Both the position numbers and the translations under genes were made by a program. From Pseudomonas gingeri (GTDB lineage Bacteria > Pseudomonadota > Gammaproteobacteria > Pseudomonadales > Pseudomonadaceae), in contig NZ_JACAQA010000043.1 in the NCBI RefSeq assembly GCF_013385425.1, positions 23,979 to 87,978 of the forward strand: a stretch of DNA of 64,000 nucleotides. Direction: 5' to 3'. The notes beneath the pieces are model-generated. The model was not told the DNA's origin. It worked only from the letters and a program-made list of their open reading frames with translations, and made no database searches. Shown here in pieces: positions 49,739-58,903 of the stretch; the stretch's first letter is position 1, and every line of letters begins with the position of its first letter.

Positions 49739-51397
49739 ATGCCCGGTATTCCTTATCCGCAAGCCCTGGCCCAACTGCGCGCCAGCGCTTGCGAGCCCGC
49801 CTCTGAAGCTTTCGATAAACAGGCACTGCTGCACGCCTTCCACCCGGACTATCGGGTGGGGGCCAATACGCCGCTGCAGGTGGGCGTGAATCGCGGGGAC
49901 CATTGCCCACGCGAACTGACGGAGCGCCTGCACAGCAACGCGCAAATTGATGACGCGGCCCTGGCCGGTGCCCCGGTGGTCAATACCGGCGTGCTGATTA
50001 TCGGCGGCGGCGGTGCCGGTTGCGCGGCGGCGCTGACCGCCGTGGAGCACGGTGCCCATGTCATCCTCGCGACCAAGCTGCGCCTGGGCGACAGCAATAC
50101 GGTGATGGCCGAGGGCGGTATACAGGCGGCCGTCGGCGAGGACGACAGCCCCCAGATTCACTTTGAAGACACCCTGCGCGCCGGCCACCTCTGTGCCGAT
50201 CGAACGCTGGCGGCGCGCCTCGCCCAGTCGGGGCCGGAGACTATCCGCTGGCTGATCGAGCGCGGCATGCACTTCGATCTCGCCGAGGGCGGCCTGATCG
50301 GTGGCAAGCTGCTGCGCAAGAAGCCCGGCGGTGCCAGCCGTGCGCGCATCCTCTCGTTCAAGGACTACACGGGTCTGGAGATGATGCGGGTGCTGCGCGA
50401 GGCGGTGGAGCTGGAAGAGCGGGTGAGCGTGTGGAACCGCTGCCCTCTGGTCGAGCTGCTCTCCGATGAAAGCGGCACCTGCGTGGGCGGCGTACTCTAC
50501 AACCTGGAACGACACAGCTTCATCCTCGTGCGCGCCAGCCGCGTGATACTCGCCACGGGCGGCGCCGGGCGCCTGCACCTCAATGGCTTCCCCACTTCCA
50601 ACCATTATGGCGCCACCGCCGACGGCTTGATCCTAGCCTATCGTCTTGGCGCTCGCCTGCGCGAAATCGATTCCTTCCAGTATCACCCCACCGGATTGGC
50701 CTGGCCGTCGCATCGTGTCGGCGGGCTGGTTTCCGAAGCCGCGCGCTCGGCCGGCGCCTATCTGGTGAACGGCCTGGGGCAGCGTTTCATCCCCGAACTG
50801 CAAACCCGCGATGTGGTGTCCGCCGCGATCCTCAAGGAATGCGCCGAAGGCCGTGGCGTCGAGCGTGACGGGCAACTGGGCGTCTTGCTCGATACCCCCG
50901 GGCTGGAGCGCCGCCATCCGGGGATTCTCAAGGAACGCCTGGTGAGCCTGGGACATGTCGCGGCCCAGTGCGGTATCGATCCGGCCGTGGAACCGCTGAT
51001 CGTCCGGCCGACCCTGCATTATCAAAACGGTGGCGTGGCCATCAACGAGAACGGCGAGACCTCGGTACGCGGGCTGTACTGCGTCGGCGAAATCAGCGGC
51101 GGCATCCATGGCCGCAATCGCATGATGGGCAACGCCCTGGCAGAGATCATCACCTTCGGACGCCGGGCTGGAGAGCACGCGGCCCACACCGCCGACCCCA
51201 CGCCCGCGCCGAAGGTCGGCCTGTCCCATGTGTACGACTGGCAACGCCAGTTGATCGCCGCCGGCTTGCCGCTGGACGTCTACGGCCCCGAGCTGTTCCC
51301 CGGGTACGGCAACTTCGACCTGCGCCGGCACAGTGCCGTGCCCCACCGGGCCAAGGGTGCACTGCCGACCACTCACGCCGACTCGCTGCCTTACTGA
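49739..51397 (+). CDS. FAD-binding fumarate-reductase-like flavoprotein
   Basis: A 552-residue flavoprotein of the SdhA/FrdA/NadB/AprA family. It has the FAD motif VLIIGGGGAGCAAALTAVEH (about residues 85-104), then SNTVMAEGGIQAAVG, in which the His that holds FAD covalently in SdhA/FrdA is Asn. Active-site blocks are QYHPTGLAWPSHRVGGLVSE and a C-terminal GLYCVGEISGGIHGRNRMMG. The first 80 residues are an extra N-terminal segment. It may reduce a C4 dicarboxylate or a related unsaturated acid; the substrate is inferred from fold and neighbours. Confidence 0.85.
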   Translation: MPGIPYPQALAQLRASACEPASEAFDKQALLHAFHPDYRVGANTPLQVGVNRGDHCPRELTERLHSNAQIDDAALAGAPVVNTGVLIIGGGGAGCAAALTAVEHGAHVILATKLRLGDSNTVMAEGGIQAAVGEDDSPQIHFEDTLRAGHLCADRTLAARLAQSGPETIRWLIERGMHFDLAEGGLIGGKLLRKKPGGASRARILSFKDYTGLEMMRVLREAVELEERVSVWNRCPLVELLSDESGTCVGGVLYNLERHSFILVRASRVILATGGAGRLHLNGFPTSNHYGATADGLILAYRLGARLREIDSFQYHPTGLAWPSHRVGGLVSEAARSAGAYLVNGLGQRFIPELQTRDVVSAAILKECAEGRGVERDGQLGVLLDTPGLERRHPGILKERLVSLGHVAAQCGIDPAVEPLIVRPTLHYQNGGVAINENGETSVRGLYCVGEISGGIHGRNRMMGNALAEIITFGRRAGEHAAHTADPTPAPKVGLSHVYDWQRQLIAAGLPLDVYGPELFPGYGNFDLRRHSAVPHRAKGALPTTHADSLPY

Positions 51398-51398
51398 G

Positions 51399-52658
51399 AT
51401 GCCTGAGATGAAGACTCAACTCGTATTACTCGCCCCCGCCGCACAAGTGGGCGCCGACCTCGATGCCTGGTTCGCCCAGGGCGGCGGTGAAGGCTTGCGC
51501 GCCGCACTCAGCCATCCGAGCGGCATCCTCCCGACCCTGGCCGAAGCAGACCTGCGCGGCCTGGGTGGCGCCGGTTTCCCCACCCATCGCAAGTGGGCCG
51601 CCGTGGCGGAGCAGCCCGCGGAGCTGGAAAAGTATGTCCTGTGCAACGGTAACGAGGATGAGCCAGGCACCTTCAAGGATCGCGAGCTACTGGAAAAGTC
51701 GCCGCATCAGGTGATCGAGGGCGCATTGATTGCCGCGCTGGCCACAGGGGCCAATCACGTTTACCTCTACGTCAACCCGCACCAGCACAACGCAGTGGCC
51801 GTTGTGCGTCAGGCCGTCGAGCAATGGCGGGGCTGCGCCCTCCTGGCCGAAGTCGCCCGGCAGCAGAATCGCCCGATCGACCTTGCGGTGGTGGAAAGCT
51901 CGGGCCTGTATATCGGCGGCGAAGAAACCGCGGTGATCGCCAGTGTCGAAGGGGGCTTCCCCTTCCCCCGGCAGAAACCGCCCTACCCCGCGCAAAGTGG
52001 CGTGCATGGCCAACCGACGCTGATCAACAACATCGAAACCCTGGCCCATGTTGCCCACATCCTGCGCCATGGCGCCGCCTGGTACCGAGACCTGGGCCTG
52101 GGTGACGCCTGCGGGACCAAGCTCTACTCGCTCTCCGGGGACGTACTCAGGCCAGGCCTGTACGAGCTACCGATGGGCACCTCGTTGCGCACGCTGATTT
52201 TCCAGCACGGTGGTGGCATGTTGTGCGAACGCGCCTTCAAGGCGGTATTCACCGGCGGTCCTTCCAATACCCTGCTGGGCGCGGAGGACCTGGATGTACC
52301 CCTGGACTTCGATACGCTCAAGGCCCGGGGTTCAAGCCTGGGGACCGGGGCCATGATCGTGATTTCGGAGGGCACCAGCATCGTGCGCAAGGTGGCGGAG
52401 TACGTCGACTTCTTTGCGGCGGGCTCCTGCGGCCAGTGCCCGCCGTGTAAAGCCGGGACCTATCAACTCTCGCGGTTGCTGCGGCGAATCGATACCGGTA
52501 TGGGCCTGCCCGATGACCTGAAGGCACTGGAGAGTCTCTGCCATCTGCTTCCGGGCAGCGGCCGCTGTGGCCTGATCGATGGCGCGGCAACGGTGGTGCT
52601 CAGCTCCCTGAAGCAATTTCGCAACGAATACGCCGCTCAAGTCATTGCCGTGGGTTGA
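51399..52658 (+). CDS. NuoF-like NADH:FMN dehydrogenase subunit
   Basis: A 419-residue protein homologous to the 51 kDa complex I subunit. The NAD/FMN segments GLGGAGFPTHRKW, YVLCNGNEDEPGTFKDRELL and SGLYIGGEETAVIASVEGGF are visible, as is the C-terminal 4Fe-4S site SCGQCPPCKAGT with the fourth Cys near LESLCHLLPG. It lies one base after the flavoprotein stop, so it is coupled. As a stand-alone NADH dehydrogenase module it could supply electrons from NADH to the Fe-S/flavin pair. Confidence 0.88.
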   Translation: MPEMKTQLVLLAPAAQVGADLDAWFAQGGGEGLRAALSHPSGILPTLAEADLRGLGGAGFPTHRKWAAVAEQPAELEKYVLCNGNEDEPGTFKDRELLEKSPHQVIEGALIAALATGANHVYLYVNPHQHNAVAVVRQAVEQWRGCALLAEVARQQNRPIDLAVVESSGLYIGGEETAVIASVEGGFPFPRQKPPYPAQSGVHGQPTLINNIETLAHVAHILRHGAAWYRDLGLGDACGTKLYSLSGDVLRPGLYELPMGTSLRTLIFQHGGGMLCERAFKAVFTGGPSNTLLGAEDLDVPLDFDTLKARGSSLGTGAMIVISEGTSIVRKVAEYVDFFAAGSCGQCPPCKAGTYQLSRLLRRIDTGMGLPDDLKALESLCHLLPGSGRCGLIDGAATVVLSSLKQFRNEYAAQVIAVG

Positions 52659-52714
52659 TGACCTGCAATCACCCTTCACTCGCATTCAGCCCCGGTATTA
52701 TTAGGAACTCGATC

Positions 52715-54166
52715 GTGCGTAATCTCTGGACATTTCTGCTGCCACCTTGTGTTGCCCTGGTGCTCGCCCTCCTGCCGGCACCGGCCGGGTTGGCCCCCCA
52801 TGCCTGGTATTTTTTCGCCCTGTTCGCCGGGGTGGTCGTCGGCCTGATCTTCGAACCGCTGCCGGGCGCCGTGATTGGCCTGATCGGGGTCGCGGTCGCG
52901 GCGGTGCTGGCCCCCTGGGTGCTGTTCAGCCCGGAACAACTGGCCAGCCCAGGTTTCAAGGTGCCCGCGGAGGCCTTGAAATGGGGCCTGTCGGGTTTTG
53001 CGAACAACACGGTCTGGTTGATCTTCAGCGCCTTCATGTTTGCCCTGGGCTATGAGAAGACCGGGCTGGGGCGGCGGATCGCGTTGCTGCTGGTCAAGCG
53101 CATGGGCCGCAAGACCCTGACCCTGGGCTATGCCGTCATGCTCGCGGACCTGGTGCTGGCGCCCTTTACCCCGTCCAACACCGCTCGTAGTGGCGGGACC
53201 ATCTACCCGGTGATTCGCAACCTGCCCGGACTCTACGACTCCAAGCCGAACGACCCCAGCGCCCGGCGCATCGGTTCCTATCTGATGTGGGTTGCCATCG
53301 CCTCCACCTGTGTCACCAGCTCGCTGTTCATGACCGCATTGGCGCCCAACCTGCTGGCCTCGGCCCTGATCGAAAAAATCGCCGGCGTGCATATTTCCTG
53401 GGGCCAGTGGTTTATCGCCGCCGCACCGGTCGGCCTGCTGTTACTGGCAGTGCTGCCCTTGCTGGCGTACTGGCTGTATCCGCCACAGATCAAGAGCAAC
53501 GAAGAAGTGCCGGCCTGGGCGGCCCGCGAACTGATAGATCTGGGCCCACTGTCTCGCCGCGAAAAGATCCTGTTGGCGTTGGTGGTGAGTGCGCTCGGAC
53601 TGTGGATATTCGCGGGGGATTGGCTCGACCCGGCCCTGGTGGGCATCCTGGTCATCGTGTTGATGCTTCTGACCCAGGTCATCACTTGGGATGACGCACT
53701 GGGCAACAAGGCCGCCTGGAACACCTTCGCCTGGTTCGCCACCCTGGTGGCCCTGGCCGACGGGCTGACACGGGTGGGCTTTGTGCCGTGGTTTGGTCAA
53801 TTCGTCGCGGCCCACCTGAATGGATTTTCTCCAAACGTTGCCATGATGCTGCTGGTGGTGGTGTTTTATCTGGCCCATTACCTGTTTGCCAGTTCCACCG
53901 CCCACACCACCGCGCTGCTGCCGGTGATGCTGGCGGCCGGGATGGGGGTGAGCGGCATCGATCTGCAAGCCTTCGCGCTGCTGCTGGGCACGTCGCTGGG
54001 GCTGATGGGCATCATCACGCCCTATGGCACGGGGCCGAGCCCGGTCTACTACGGCAGTGGTTATCTGCCCAGTGCCGATTACTGGCGCCTGGGCTCTATC
54101 TTCGGCGGGTTGTTTCTCATTCTGCTGCTGGGCCTGGGTGCGCCTTGGATTCTTGCGCTGTCCTAG
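52715..54166 (+). CDS. DASS-family dicarboxylate/tricarboxylate transporter (CitT type)
   Basis: A transporter of about 483 residues with 11-14 hydrophobic segments: ALKWGLSGFANNTVWLIFSA, PFTPSNTARSGGTIYPVIRN and AHYLFASSTAHTTALLPVML, signature SNT and SST motifs of the CitT/TtdT/2-oxoglutarate-malate translocator group. GTG at 52715 has AGGA upstream and gives the family length; ATG at 52658, coupled to the preceding TGA, is an alternative. It imports or exchanges C4/C6 acids and is the last gene of the reductase operon. Confidence 0.87.
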   Translation: MRNLWTFLLPPCVALVLALLPAPAGLAPHAWYFFALFAGVVVGLIFEPLPGAVIGLIGVAVAAVLAPWVLFSPEQLASPGFKVPAEALKWGLSGFANNTVWLIFSAFMFALGYEKTGLGRRIALLLVKRMGRKTLTLGYAVMLADLVLAPFTPSNTARSGGTIYPVIRNLPGLYDSKPNDPSARRIGSYLMWVAIASTCVTSSLFMTALAPNLLASALIEKIAGVHISWGQWFIAAAPVGLLLLAVLPLLAYWLYPPQIKSNEEVPAWAARELIDLGPLSRREKILLALVVSALGLWIFAGDWLDPALVGILVIVLMLLTQVITWDDALGNKAAWNTFAWFATLVALADGLTRVGFVPWFGQFVAAHLNGFSPNVAMMLLVVVFYLAHYLFASSTAHTTALLPVMLAAGMGVSGIDLQAFALLLGTSLGLMGIITPYGTGPSPVYYGSGYLPSADYWRLGSIFGGLFLILLLGLGAPWILALS

Positions 54167-54347
54167 CGTCGTATAGCTAGCCTTGCCCTGCTTCTGGAAC
54201 TGCTCCAGCAGAAATTGCACCTGAGCACACTTGGGCATGAACCGGTGAAGCACCCGCCTGCGAGACCAGCCGAAAATCTACGCTTGAGTTACACGAACCG
54301 GCGAGCAACAATACGCTACGTGTACACATCATTCGAGATCACTCCCA

Positions 54348-55619
54348 ATGTCCCAGCAAGTCTTCCTGCGTGATGCCATGCGTCGCCTGAACTTCACCCG
54401 TGACGCATTGGCGCAGCGCATCGGCGTTTCCAGGCGAGCCCTGGATAGCTGGCTGTTGCCAGACGAGTCGCCAGAAGTCCGTAATATGCCAGAGATTGCC
54501 CAGCGGTTTATCCTGGAAATTCTAAAAAAGACATCGGCCTATACACATAGTGTAGATACCCATCCAGCAGGTAACAGTGAATCGGGCCAACACCTGTTGT
54601 CGGTGGACAGCTATACCCGCGACTCGGTAGAGGCGCTGTTGCGTGTCGCCGACATCATGCAGCCGATTGCACGCCGCCAGAAAACCACACGCGTACTGGA
54701 AGGTGCGGTACTGGCCAATCTGTTTTTCGAGGCCAGCACCCGCACCCGCCTGAGTTTCAGCTCAGCCTTCGCCCGCCTGGGTGGATCGGTGTGCGACACC
54801 ACCGGATTTACCTTTTCCTCAATGGCCAAGGGCGAGTCGATCCATGACACCAGCCGGGTCATCAGCGGCTACGCCGATGCCATTGTCGTGCGCCATCCAG
54901 AGCAGGGAGCGGTAGCCGAGTTTGCCCGTGCCACTCACGTGCCGGTGATCAATGCCGGCGACGGGCCGGGTGAACACCCCAGCCAGGCATTGCTCGATCT
55001 CTACACAATCCAACGCGAATTCTCGCGCCTGGACAAGCTGATTGATGGCGCCCATATCGTCTTTGTCGGCGACCTCAAATACGGCCGCACCGTGCACTCG
55101 CTGAGCAAACTGCTGGCGCTGTACCGCAACTTGAGGATCACACTGATCTCGCCACCCTCGCTGATGTTGCCCGAGAGCCTGGTGGAGCACCTTGCACGCA
55201 ATGGCCACCATGTCGAACAGACCCACGACCTGCCCAGTGGGTTGAAGGGCGCGGATGTGGTCTACGCCACCCGCATCCAGAAAGAGCGCTTTGCCCAGCA
55301 GGAAACGCTGGAGGGCTACAGCACCGACTTCCAGATCAACCAGGCCCTGGTCAACGCCACCTGCGGTGCCCGTACCCTGATCATGCATCCGCTACCACGG
55401 GACTCGCGCCCGGACGCCAATGACCTCAGCGTCGATCTCAACTCCGACTCGCGACTGACCATCTTCAAACAGACGGATAACGGTATCGCCGTACGCATGG
55501 CCATCTTTGCCACACTGCTGGGTGTTCAAGACCAGGTTCAGCACTCGTTACGCGAGGTGGGATGGCGGGTACCGGTGTACTTGGGCCCGGACGAAGAAGT
55601 GCCCTATCGCGACCAATGA
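54348..55619 (+). CDS. Aspartate carbamoyltransferase with N-terminal helix-turn-helix
   Basis: A 423-residue protein. Residues 1-65 form a DNA-binding-like segment (FTRDALAQRIGVSRRALDSW followed by LLPDESPEVR). Residues about 85-423 are an aspartate/ornithine carbamoyltransferase: carbamoyl phosphate loop FFEASTRTRLSFSSAFARLG, DGPGEHPSQALLDLYTI, GDLKYGRTVHSLSKLLALY and HPLPRD. The catalytic domain is slightly longer than standard PyrB. It is not next to pyrR/pyrC or other pyrimidine genes. The fusion may couple pathway state to DNA binding, or the N-terminal part may only be a structural remnant. Confidence 0.85.
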   Translation: MSQQVFLRDAMRRLNFTRDALAQRIGVSRRALDSWLLPDESPEVRNMPEIAQRFILEILKKTSAYTHSVDTHPAGNSESGQHLLSVDSYTRDSVEALLRVADIMQPIARRQKTTRVLEGAVLANLFFEASTRTRLSFSSAFARLGGSVCDTTGFTFSSMAKGESIHDTSRVISGYADAIVVRHPEQGAVAEFARATHVPVINAGDGPGEHPSQALLDLYTIQREFSRLDKLIDGAHIVFVGDLKYGRTVHSLSKLLALYRNLRITLISPPSLMLPESLVEHLARNGHHVEQTHDLPSGLKGADVVYATRIQKERFAQQETLEGYSTDFQINQALVNATCGARTLIMHPLPRDSRPDANDLSVDLNSDSRLTIFKQTDNGIAVRMAIFATLLGVQDQVQHSLREVGWRVPVYLGPDEEVPYRDQ

Positions 55620-55639
55620 CCTGCAAGCGGTGAAAAGGA

Positions 55640-55703
55640 TCATGAGGCCTCGGAGCCAGGAAGATGCCCCGCCAAGCAAGTTGCTTGTTCATGAGGCCTC
55701 GGA
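55640..55703 (+). repeat. Two direct copies of TCATGAGGCCTCGGA
   Basis: Exact 15-bp copies at 55640-55654 and 55689-55703, 49 bases apart, in the gap after the carbamoyltransferase. Each contains the palindrome GAGGCCTC. Function unknown. Confidence 0.7.
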
Positions 55704-55747
55704 TTGTAGGGAAAGCGGCCGTCCTCGCACCAGGAGATAGTCGCTGA

Positions 55748-55945
55748 CTATTTGGCGGAGGTAGCACCTGCGGACCAGATTATTGCCTGCGCAACGATCA
55801 CCTGCTGCCCGTTGAAAGTGACTGCAGGAGAACCATGCAGCACGTACCCCATGCTCAAGGCGTCACTGACACGGTGGCAAAAGGCGGCGTCATCGGGGCC
55901 AGTCAGTACGCGATAAATGGGAAGTCCTTCTGGGGGTAGGCTCAT
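55748..55945 (-). CDS. DUF1737 small protein
   Basis: A 65-residue protein of the DUF1737 family: IYRVLTGPDDAAFCHRVSDA, LSMGYVLHGSPAVTFNGQQV and IVAQAIIW. The conserved YRVLTGxDDxxFCxRVxxAL and GYxLxGSPxxTFNG pattern is clear. These proteins are widely distributed and of unknown function. GGA lies about 10 bases before the ATG. It converges on the aspartate carbamoyltransferase. Confidence 0.85.
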   Translation of the reverse strand: MSLPPEGLPIYRVLTGPDDAAFCHRVSDALSMGYVLHGSPAVTFNGQQVIVAQAIIWSAGATSAK

Positions 55946-56113
55946 AGATCAATTTCCTTCGATAACGGGTGGAGTTTCCCTGGCACACGGGGTTGGCATT
56001 GTTCATCAGAGCGATAACAGACTGTTCGATCTACCGTGATTTATAACGCATTTTCGCCCCAGTAGAGTGATTCCCATATCACCCACCAGCACGAATCACA
56101 CAGGGAAGCACTC

Positions 56114-56710
56114 ATGAATCCACACACCACTTCGGTTAAAACAGCCATCGTCTACCACTCGGGCTATGGCCATACCGCGCGCATGGCAACCGCCATCGCT
56201 GAAGGCGCCGGCCCCGGCGCTGTGCTCGTTGCAATCGACGCCGAGGGGAATGTTGCCGAGGATGCCTGGCAAGTTCTCGCCGGCGCAGATGCCATCCTGT
56301 TTGGTTCGCCGACCTACATGGGAGGTCCTAGCTGGCAGTTCAAGAGATTCGCGGACGCCTCCTCGAAGATCTGGTTTGAGGGCGGATGGCAAAACAAGAT
56401 CTTTGGCGGCTTCACCAACAGCGCCAGTATCAACGGCGACAAGCTCAATACTCTTGAATACTTCTTCCTGCTCTCCGGGCAGCACGCTGGCATCTGGGTG
56501 GGTATGGATATCAAGCCGGCGAACGTCAAGGCTTCGAAGCGCGATGACCTGAATCGCATGGGCTCCTATATCGCTCCGATGGCGCAGACACCTGCCGATG
56601 CTTCCCCTGAAGAGATGTCGCCAGGGGATCTGGAGACGGCACGCCTCTATGGCGCGCGTGTCGCTTTGATTGCCGGATACTTGCGATCCGGAAAATCTCA
56701 GAGTGCCTGA
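56114..56710 (+). CDS. WrbA-like flavodoxin/NAD(P)H-dependent FMN protein
   Basis: A 198-residue flavodoxin-fold protein: the P-loop IVYHSGYGHTARMATAIAEG, ADAILFGSPTYMGGPSWQFK and FGGFTNSASINGDKLNTLEY. This matches NAD(P)H:quinone reductase/WrbA relatives. It is convergent with a LysR gene that ends 45 bases after its stop and whose start lies at 57661. GGGAAG precedes the ATG. A role in quinone or oxidative stress protection is inferred. Confidence 0.85.
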   Translation: MNPHTTSVKTAIVYHSGYGHTARMATAIAEGAGPGAVLVAIDAEGNVAEDAWQVLAGADAILFGSPTYMGGPSWQFKRFADASSKIWFEGGWQNKIFGGFTNSASINGDKLNTLEYFFLLSGQHAGIWVGMDIKPANVKASKRDDLNRMGSYIAPMAQTPADASPEEMSPGDLETARLYGARVALIAGYLRSGKSQSA

Positions 56711-56755
56711 AATCCAAGCCCCTCCGGTTGGGGACGAACGAAGAGGTTCGTCTCG

Positions 56756-57661
56756 CTATTGCAGATGCGGCCTCAGCACATCTTCGACCCATTTCATGAA
56801 TACCCGGACCCGGCGCGACAGATTGCTCCGATGTGCGACGACGAGGGACACGGGCAGCGCTCGGCGACGCAAATCGGGGAGGATCTCTACCAGTGATCCG
56901 CTCTCCAAGTATTGGCCGATCCCCAAGAGCGGTGCCTGAATCAGGCCAAGGCCGGCGAGGGCCGCCGCTTCGTAGGTCTGCGCGCTGTTGAGGTGTAGCG
57001 CACCTGGCAACTGAAGCGTCGCGTGGCTGTCGCCGTCCGGATATTCCCATCCATAGGGTCTTGCACCCAACATCGTCGAAAAATGAATGATCTGATGTCC
57101 CTGACGCTGGAGATCTTCCAGCGTTCGAGGGACACCATAGCGCGCCAGATAGGCGGGACTGGCGGCGTTGACCATGGGCAACTGGCCCAGTGGACGGGCA
57201 ATCAGCGTCTCGTCCCTTATGGGTCCAAGCCGCAAGACACAGTCAAACCCTTCTTGCACCAGATCGACCTGCCGATCCGTACTCGACACCTCCAACTCCA
57301 ACTCGGGATAAGCCGCCATGAAGGCCGGCAAGGCCGGCACGATAGTGGCGCGCGCCACCTCGGTCGGGAAATCGACCCGTAAACGCCCGCGAAGTGTCAC
57401 GCGATCATCCGCGAACATCGAGTGCAGGTCATCGACATCAGCAAGCAGATCGCGGGCACGGGCATGAAATGCGCGTCCATCCTCCGTCAACTGCACGCTG
57501 CGCGTCGTCCGGTGCAGGAGCCTGACACCCATCTCCTCCTCCAGCTTGCGGACCACCGTCGAGGCCCTGCCCTTTTGGATACCCAGGCTATCGGCCGCGC
57601 GAGTGAAGCTGCCCATTTCCGCCACTGTTATGAATATGAGGAGGGGTTCGAGATTCTGCAT
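56756..57661 (-). CDS. LysR-family regulator
   Basis: A 301-residue LysR protein: LEPLLIFITVAEMGSFTRAA, GIQKGRASTVVRKLEEEMG and LLHRTTRSVQLTEDGRAF. It is divergent from the DoxX-like gene (57780) and convergent with the flavodoxin-like gene; either or both may be targets. The effector is unknown. Confidence 0.9.
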   Translation of the reverse strand: MQNLEPLLIFITVAEMGSFTRAADSLGIQKGRASTVVRKLEEEMGVRLLHRTTRSVQLTEDGRAFHARARDLLADVDDLHSMFADDRVTLRGRLRVDFPTEVARATIVPALPAFMAAYPELELEVSSTDRQVDLVQEGFDCVLRLGPIRDETLIARPLGQLPMVNAASPAYLARYGVPRTLEDLQRQGHQIIHFSTMLGARPYGWEYPDGDSHATLQLPGALHLNSAQTYEAAALAGLGLIQAPLLGIGQYLESGSLVEILPDLRRRALPVSLVVAHRSNLSRRVRVFMKWVEDVLRPHLQ

Positions 57662-57779
57662 GTTCGGGCCTCGGAATTGTTCACCACAGAGAGAACAGTA
57701 CGTTCACTTTGTCAGTGCTTATAACATCCCGGAGACACAGTAAGCTTCGAAACTGGATAACCCCAGCGGAGAAAGACAA

Positions 57780-58199
57780 GTGTCCGAAACGATGAATCTG
57801 CATCATGTGCCTGAAATCATGACCTCGCATCGCGCCCTGTGGGTCGGCCGGATAATGAGCGCGTTGGTCGTTATCGCCCTGGTGGCAGACGGCACCGTTC
57901 AGCTTTTTGCGCCGGCACAGATCGCGAGCCTGTTGCAGGAAACCGGGTTCGCGATGGACCTGACCCGTGTGGTGGGTCCGATCGTACTCGCCTGCGCCCT
58001 CCTTTACGCCATCCCGGCCACCACCGTCCTCGGCGCGATCCTGGTGACGGGGTTTTTGGGAGGGGCCATCTGCGCCCATGTCCGCATGGGTGAGTTGGGG
58101 TCGCCGCCGGAAATCATTTCCCTGCTTCTGGGCGCCATGACCTGGGGCGGCCTCTACGCACGCGATCCCCGTATCCGGGCCATTCTGCCTATCCGCTGA
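57780..58199 (+). CDS. DoxX-like membrane protein
   Basis: A 139-residue membrane protein with four hydrophobic segments (IMSALVVIALVADGTVQLFA, VVGPIVLACALLYAIPATTV, VLGAILVTGFLGGAICAHV, IISLLLGAMTWGGLYA), the DoxX/DoxX_2 plan. The GTG start has GGAGA upstream; ATG at 57792 is possible. It lies in front of a convergent RibD-like gene and behind a divergent LysR gene. Function unknown, often stress-linked. Confidence 0.75.
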   Translation: MSETMNLHHVPEIMTSHRALWVGRIMSALVVIALVADGTVQLFAPAQIASLLQETGFAMDLTRVVGPIVLACALLYAIPATTVLGAILVTGFLGGAICAHVRMGELGSPPEIISLLLGAMTWGGLYARDPRIRAILPIR

Positions 58200-58240
58200 A
58201 CCGGGCGGATCAGGTATGGGCGCAGACAGCGCATCGGTTG

Positions 58241-58903
58241 TTAAGCGCCATTGCCCCCTTGGCGCCGGAGTACAACATGGGTGGCTTTCTCCGATGCGAC
58301 GAACTGAACGCATTCGTATCCCAGGGCGCGCGCGTCAACCCCCTCGAATAATCGCTCTCCCCCGCCCAGCAGGACCGGCGAAATAGCGATGTGCAGCTCA
58401 TCGATCAGGCCGGCACGAAGATATTGCCGAATCGTGTCAGGCCCGCCACCAATGCGCACATCCATTCCGTTGGCGGCATCGCGCGCCTGCTCAAGCGCCT
58501 CGTGAATACCGCCGGTGACAAAGTAGAACGTCGTTCCGCCTTCCATATGGATGGGCGCGCGCGGGTGATGAGTCAAGATGAACGTTGGAACGTGATAGGG
58601 CGGGTTGTCTCCCCACCAGCCTTTCCAGTTCATGTCGGGCCAGGGGCCGCGAATCGGTCCGAACATGTTTCTTCCAAGAATCCAGGCACCCACGTTCTTG
58701 AAGCTCCGCGCAGCGAAGTCGTCATCGAGCCCCGTTGTGCCGCCGTCGGCGCCAAACAGGGTGCGCTGGAAGGTGCGTGTTGGGATTAACCACTGGTGCA
58801 AATCTGTCCCGCCCACGCCGAGCGGATGATTCAACTCCTGATTCGGGCCCGCTCCGTATCCGTCAAGCGAGATAGTGAAACCCGCAACTCGGACGCGTGT
58901 CAT
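58241..58903 (-). CDS. RibD C-terminal/dihydrofolate-reductase-fold family protein
   Basis: A 220-residue protein of the dihydrofolate reductase-like RibD_C family: VRVAGFTISLDGYGAGPNQE at the N-terminus, GAWILGRNMFGPIRGPWP, and GMDVRIGGGPDTIRQYLRAG, LIDELHIAISPVLLGGGERL. ATG at 58903 is chosen because AAAGGAGG lies seven bases upstream of it and only one base from the ATG at 58909. The substrate is unknown. Confidence 0.86.
   Translation of the reverse strand: MTRVRVAGFTISLDGYGAGPNQELNHPLGVGGTDLHQWLIPTRTFQRTLFGADGGTTGLDDDFAARSFKNVGAWILGRNMFGPIRGPWPDMNWKGWWGDNPPYHVPTFILTHHPRAPIHMEGGTTFYFVTGGIHEALEQARDAANGMDVRIGGGPDTIRQYLRAGLIDELHIAISPVLLGGGERLFEGVDARALGYECVQFVASEKATHVVLRRQGGNGA

Noticed and set aside
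49739..51397. Assignment as L-aspartate oxidase (NadB) or succinate dehydrogenase flavoprotein
   Set aside because: No sdhCD anchors, the covalent-FAD His is Asn, and the coupled NuoF-like and Fe-S genes do not fit NadB; a more general reductase call was used.
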